Assembly: GCA_947503925.1 (NCBI GenBank)
Contig: CANNFQ010000003.1
Location: 248,001 to 312,000 of the forward strand
Direction: 5' to 3'
DNA length: 64,000 bases
DNA from: an uncultured Paracoccaceae bacterium
Lineage (GTDB): Bacteria > Pseudomonadota > Alphaproteobacteria > Rhodobacterales > Rhodobacteraceae
In this document: positions 60,600 to 64,000 of the stretch, piece after piece
How the letters are laid out: every line of letters starts with the position of its first letter
Numbering within the stretch: the first letter of the stretch is position 1
Notes under the pieces: generated by a model
What the model saw: only the letters and a program-made list of their open reading frames with translations
The model's database searches: none
Told to the model about the DNA's origin: nothing
Program-made: the position numbers and the translations under genes

Positions 60600-62189
60600 A
60601 TGAAAAAGAATGTTGTCATCGGCTTTCTGGGGACGAATCTGGACGCGGGCAAGCGCCGCCGCTGGCGTCCCTCTGTGCAGATCAATGATCATCCTGATTT
60701 TCCTATTACGCGACTGGAATTGCTGCATGATCGGCGCTGGACGGGGCTTGCCACGAAAATCAAAGGCGAGGTTGAACGCGCCCATCCCGAGACCGAAGTC
60801 TTGCTGCACGAGGTCAATGTCCGCGATCCGTGGGATTTTGAGGAGATGTACGGCGCGATGTTCGATTTCGCCCGTGATTATGGTTTTGACGATGAGCGCG
60901 AGGAATATCACGTCCATCTGACCACCGGCACGCATGTCGCCCAGATCTGCTGGTTCCTGCTGACAGAGGCCCGGCATATCCCGGCCAAGCTGGTTCAGAC
61001 CGGCCCACCGCGCGGCGATGATACCGGCCCCGGAACGCTTCAGATCGTTGATCTGGATCTGTCGCGCTACAACGCGCTGCAACAGCGGTTTGATCTGGTC
61101 GCCAAGGAATACAACACCCTGCTGAAAGGTGGGATCGACACGAAGAATGCTGCTTTCAACGCGATGATTGATCGGATGGAAGTTGTGACATCTAATTCCG
61201 ATGCCCCATTGCTGCTGATGGGGTCGACAGGAACAGGAAAATCGGACCTTGCCGCCCGGCTTTATGAATTGAAACTGCAACGTCGTCGTATCAAGGGCCG
61301 CTTGGTCCATGTGAATTGTTCGACGCTGAAGGGCGAACGCGCCATGTCCACCTTGTTTGGGCATCGCAGGCAGGCCATTCCCGGCGCCGGTGCGGACAGG
61401 CGGGGCTTGCTGCAAGAGGCTGATGGCGGGGTGCTGTTTCTGGATGAGATTGACGAACTGGATCTCGATGAACAGGCAATGATCCTGCATGCGGTTGAGA
61501 CGGGGAAATACCTGCCGCTCGGGTCGGATTACGAGGTCACAAGCCGGTTTCACCTGATTGCGGGGGCAGGGCGTGATCTGGCGGCTTTGGTGGCGAATGG
61601 CCGGTTCCGGGCTGATCTGTTTGCGCGATTGAACCTCTGGACCTTTCATCTGCCCGCCCTGCGCGACCGTCCCGAGGATATTGACCCCAATATTGCCTAT
61701 GAGCTGGCACGAGTGGAAAAGCTACTGGGGCAACAGTTGAGCTTCAATGCGGACGCATTCACCCGCTATCAACGTTTTGCCATAGATCCGGGCACCGATT
61801 GGCCAGGTAACTTTCGCGATCTGTCGGCATCGGTGCAACGCATGTGTACCTTGGCCCCGCGGGGGCGGATCACCTTGGCAATGGTGGAGGAAGAGATTGC
61901 CACCCTGCGCAAGACATGGCGCGATGCGACGCGCGACCCGGATCTGCAGCTATTGCAGGCGCATCTGGGTGACGCAGCGCAGGAGATCGACATCTTTGAT
62001 CAGGTGCAATTGGCGGCTGTGATCCGCATCTGTCAGAAAAGCGCGAGCCTAAGCGCGGCTGGTCGCACATTATTCGCCGCCTCCCGCGCGGCCAGGGCAA
62101 GCCGTAACGACGCGGACCGGCTGCGCAAATATCTCGACAAGTTTGGTCTTGATTGGGCGCGATGTCAGGCGGATGCCGTTTCGGGATAA
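60600..62189 (+). CDS. rtcR: RtcR-type activator: CARF domain + AAA+ ATPase
   Basis: The 529-residue protein has an N-terminal CARF-type sensor (KKNVVIGFLGTNLDAGKRRR, HLTTGTHVAQI). An AAA+ domain follows with Walker A GSTGTGKSD (about residue 207) and Walker B LFLDEIDEL (about 280). The arginine finger region is FRADLFARLNLW. The sigma-54 contact motif GAFTGA is replaced by QAIPGA at 258-263. RtcR senses RNA-damage signals and switches on rtc operons. ATG 60600 is preferred; ATG 60588 is close. The same frame stays open back to 58836, but that part is antisense to rsr. Confidence 0.92.
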   Translation: MKKNVVIGFLGTNLDAGKRRRWRPSVQINDHPDFPITRLELLHDRRWTGLATKIKGEVERAHPETEVLLHEVNVRDPWDFEEMYGAMFDFARDYGFDDEREEYHVHLTTGTHVAQICWFLLTEARHIPAKLVQTGPPRGDDTGPGTLQIVDLDLSRYNALQQRFDLVAKEYNTLLKGGIDTKNAAFNAMIDRMEVVTSNSDAPLLLMGSTGTGKSDLAARLYELKLQRRRIKGRLVHVNCSTLKGERAMSTLFGHRRQAIPGAGADRRGLLQEADGGVLFLDEIDELDLDEQAMILHAVETGKYLPLGSDYEVTSRFHLIAGAGRDLAALVANGRFRADLFARLNLWTFHLPALRDRPEDIDPNIAYELARVEKLLGQQLSFNADAFTRYQRFAIDPGTDWPGNFRDLSASVQRMCTLAPRGRITLAMVEEEIATLRKTWRDATRDPDLQLLQAHLGDAAQEIDIFDQVQLAAVIRICQKSASLSAAGRTLFAASRAARASRNDADRLRKYLDKFGLDWARCQADAVSG

Positions 62190-62947
62190 TCGCGTAGGAA
62201 GACCCATTTGTCGCCCTCCGACAGATCGGCATCATAGCTGTAGCCGCCGGCGTTGAAGGATTTGATCGCGTCCGCATCGGTCAGCCGGTTCTCAATGATG
62301 TAACGCGCCATCGCACCGCGCGCCCGTTTGGCGAAGAAGCTGACGATGCGTGGCCTGTCATCTTTCAATTCCATGAAGGTCGGGTTGATCACCCGCAATT
62401 TCAGGGCCTTCCGATCCGCCACGCCGAAATATTCCTGACTGGCGCAGTTGATGAGTGTGTCGGTGCCTTGCGCCGCGCCCTGCCTATTCAACGCCTTGGC
62501 AATCGTGTCGCCCCAATAGTCATACAGCGATTTGCCTCGTCGAGTTTTCAGGCGGCTGCCCATTTCCAGCCGATAAGGCTGGATCGCATCCAAAGGTCGC
62601 AATAGCCCATAAAGGCCAGACAGAATGCAAAGATGATCCTGTGCCCAAGCCAGATCATCCGATGTTAATGTCCGCGCCTCCAACCCCTGATAGGTGTCGC
62701 CGTTAAAGGCGAGCGCGGCGGGCTTTGTTATGTCATTGGCGGGATCTTCGGCGAAAGCCTTGAACCGGTCCCTGTTGAGCCGTGCAAGATCATCGGAAAG
62801 CCCCATCAGCCCCTTGAGGTCTTTCAACGTCAGATTGCGTGCCGTTCTGGCAAGGCTGATCGCCTCTTTGGTAAAGACCGGTTGCGTCGCCGCGGTGGCA
62901 ACGGGATCCATATCAAGCGATTTTGCGGGTGATATCGTCACGAGCAT
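62165..62947 (-). CDS. yaaA: Peroxide stress protein YaaA
   Basis: A 260-residue DUF328/YaaA protein with the typical start MLVTISPAKSLDMDP and the conserved LSGLYGLLRPLDAIQPYRLEMG and late VSFFAKRARGAMARY segments. YaaA limits free iron and oxidative damage during peroxide stress. It meets rtcR tail to tail with a 25-bp overlap. Confidence 0.94.
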   Translation of the reverse strand: MLVTISPAKSLDMDPVATAATQPVFTKEAISLARTARNLTLKDLKGLMGLSDDLARLNRDRFKAFAEDPANDITKPAALAFNGDTYQGLEARTLTSDDLAWAQDHLCILSGLYGLLRPLDAIQPYRLEMGSRLKTRRGKSLYDYWGDTIAKALNRQGAAQGTDTLINCASQEYFGVADRKALKLRVINPTFMELKDDRPRIVSFFAKRARGAMARYIIENRLTDADAIKSFNAGGYSYDADLSEGDKWVFLRDYPETASA

Positions 62948-62993
62948 GGCAGCCTTCCTGTTGGTCTTGCGGAAGACTTAACACGTAGGCGGG

Positions 62994-63320
62994 TTAGTTC
63001 AACTGAACCTGTAGCGGATATTGCCCATCCTCGAACGGGCCAAACAGATCATCAAGATCAGGATGGTCCACAGGCTCCCCCGAATAATCGGCGACCAGGT
63101 TCTGTTCGGACACATAAGCCACGTAAAAGCTTTGCTCATTCTCGGCCAACAAGTGGTAGAACGGCTGATCTTTTTTCGGGCGGCTATCCTCTGGGATGGC
63201 GTTGTACCAGGCATCCGTATTGGAAAACATCGCATCCACGTCAAAAACCACCCCCCGGAATGGATGTTTCCGGTGGCGGACGATCTGACCCAGATGATAC
63301 TTCGCACGTGTCGTGAACAT
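62994..63320 (-). CDS. hspQ: Heat shock protein HspQ
   Basis: The 108-residue protein has the HspQ/YccV core: KYHLGQIVRHRKHPFRGVVFDVD, then QPFYHLLAENEQSFYVAYVSEQNL. HspQ binds hemimethylated DNA in vitro and modulates the Lon protease. It is 46 bp downstream of no other gene in its direction and divergent from the AEC transporter. Confidence 0.92.
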   Translation of the reverse strand: MFTTRAKYHLGQIVRHRKHPFRGVVFDVDAMFSNTDAWYNAIPEDSRPKKDQPFYHLLAENEQSFYVAYVSEQNLVADYSGEPVDHPDLDDLFGPFEDGQYPLQVQLN

Positions 63321-63403
63321 AATAACAATACCCCACTAACCCGTATATGCCCCCGAAAGCCGGGCTGTCTAGGTTTTGACCCTTAAAATTAAGGAAACAG
63401 TTT

Positions 63404-64000
63404 GTGAACATTGTCCAGACAGTGCTTAATATCACCGCGCCGGTTTTTCTGCTGGCAGCCGTCGGATTTGTCTGGGTCAAGTTAGGTTTTGAATACCGGG
63501 TGGAGTTCGTCACCCGCATGGCAATGACCCTTGCCGTGCCTTGCCTGATCTTTGTGGCGTTGATGCGCACTGAGATCGCGCCAGAGGCGCTGGCCGCACT
63601 ATCGCTGGCGTCACTTGTCGCCTATTGCATTGTGATCGCAGCACTTTTCGTCGCTATCAAGATAATGCGCCTTGATATTCCGACCTATTTGGCACCTTTG
63701 TCATTTGGCAACACGGGCAATCTGGGCCTACCGCTTGCCATGTTTGCCTTTGGCGAGGTCGGATTGGGTTATGCGGTAGTTGTTTTTGCTGTCATGGCCG
63801 TTTTGTCATTTACCATTGGAGTCTGGATCGTGTCAGGAGGCGGGTCGATCAAACGTCTTGTTCAGGAGCCGATGGTTGCCGCGACGTTGTTAGGCGCACT
63901 TTTCCTCTGGCAGGGCTGGGAAACACCAGTATTTTTGACCAACGCGCTGGATCTGATCGGGCAGATGGCGATCCCCATGATGCTGATCACGCTTGGGGTT
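63404..64000 (+). CDS. AEC family transporter (partial, runs off the right edge)
   Basis: From a GTG at 63404 with AAGGAAACAG upstream, 199 codons are open to the end of the window. The product starts NIVQTVLNITAPVFLLAAVGF and has hydrophobic segments with FGNTGNLGLPLAMFAFG, the typical proline/glycine motif of auxin-efflux-carrier (AEC) proteins. The last part of the protein lies outside the window. Members export or import small organic acids. Confidence 0.88.
   Translation, partial: MNIVQTVLNITAPVFLLAAVGFVWVKLGFEYRVEFVTRMAMTLAVPCLIFVALMRTEIAPEALAALSLASLVAYCIVIAALFVAIKIMRLDIPTYLAPLSFGNTGNLGLPLAMFAFGEVGLGYAVVVFAVMAVLSFTIGVWIVSGGGSIKRLVQEPMVAATLLGALFLWQGWETPVFLTNALDLIGQMAIPMMLITLGV

Noticed and set aside
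58836..62189. A single long plus-strand ORF of 1117 codons covering the antisense of rsr and all of rtcR
   Set aside because: The first 588 codons are the shadow of rsr on the other strand. Only the part from ATG 60600 (or 60588) has RtcR features, a plausible start and the expected length.

Overview
The window looks like a chromosomal segment of a marine alphaproteobacterium of the Rhodobacteraceae / Roseobacter group. The reasons are the moderately high GC content, the dense ATGA/GTGA-overlapped operons, the many ABC importers for sugars and peptides, an RTX-Hint protein, a split gltD...gltB locus, and family choices typical of that group (HspQ, UppP, QueG, MtgA). This placement is inference from style and gene content; no phylogenetic marker is complete here.

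Layout. Positions 1-1,827 hold the end of an XRE-cupin regulator and a MATE exporter. Positions 1,837-18,350 form one large catabolic locus: an IclR regulator, a Gfo/Idh oxidoreductase, two divergent MaoC hydratases, a CaiB-type CoA-transferase, a CUT1-type sugar ABC importer with two solute-binding proteins (one without a signal peptide), an enolase-superfamily sugar-acid dehydratase, a rhamnose/fucose-type mutarotase, an RraA-like protein, a split UxaA-type dehydratase, an SDR, an FAH-family diketo acid hydrolase, a lactonase-type amidohydrolase and an EamA exporter. Together they suggest non-phosphorylative oxidation of a 6-deoxy sugar such as L-fucose or L-rhamnose. Next come an MFS/MerR pair, a hemerythrin protein, an Opp-type peptide importer with a fused double ATPase, and an RTX-Hint protein.

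Positions 29,606-32,717 are a decayed island: a broken serine recombinase, a low-GC methyltransferase, and the fossil of a tyrosine integrase lying against tRNA-Leu(CAG). Positions 32,877-54,979 are mostly core genes: an NDUFA9-like protein, UppP, and glutamate synthase gltD and gltB separated by two paralogous secreted proteins. They are followed by DUF481, MtgA, flavodoxin, GST, QueG, a PQQ-type dehydrogenase, a desaturase, IlvE, MarR and a response regulator.

The most unusual part is 54,936-62,189, an RNA-repair / Ro60 locus. A CARF-type activator (RtcR) is divergent from an operon that reads, on the minus strand, rsr (Ro60) - a 1.5 kb non-coding array - a Cys-rich protein - rtcB (RNA ligase) - kptA/tpt1 (2'-phosphotransferase). 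I resolve the array into eight tandem Y-RNA-like units (Y1-Y8) with a shared two-helix stem. In that stem the base pairs change together while the internal-loop strands (AUGCC on the 5' side, CCUUG on the 3' side) and UACA are kept. At least four units carry a circularly permuted tRNA body whose acceptor stem is sealed by a loop, twice a GNRA tetraloop. The Ro stem leaves the D loop in Y1 and Y8 and the anticodon loop in Y4 and Y5. Two complete tRNA genes (Gln-like UUG, Pro-like CGG) sit inside the array. RtcR has lost the sigma-54 GAFTGA motif and I find no -24/-12 promoter.

The right end has yaaA, hspQ and the start of an AEC-family transporter that runs off the edge.
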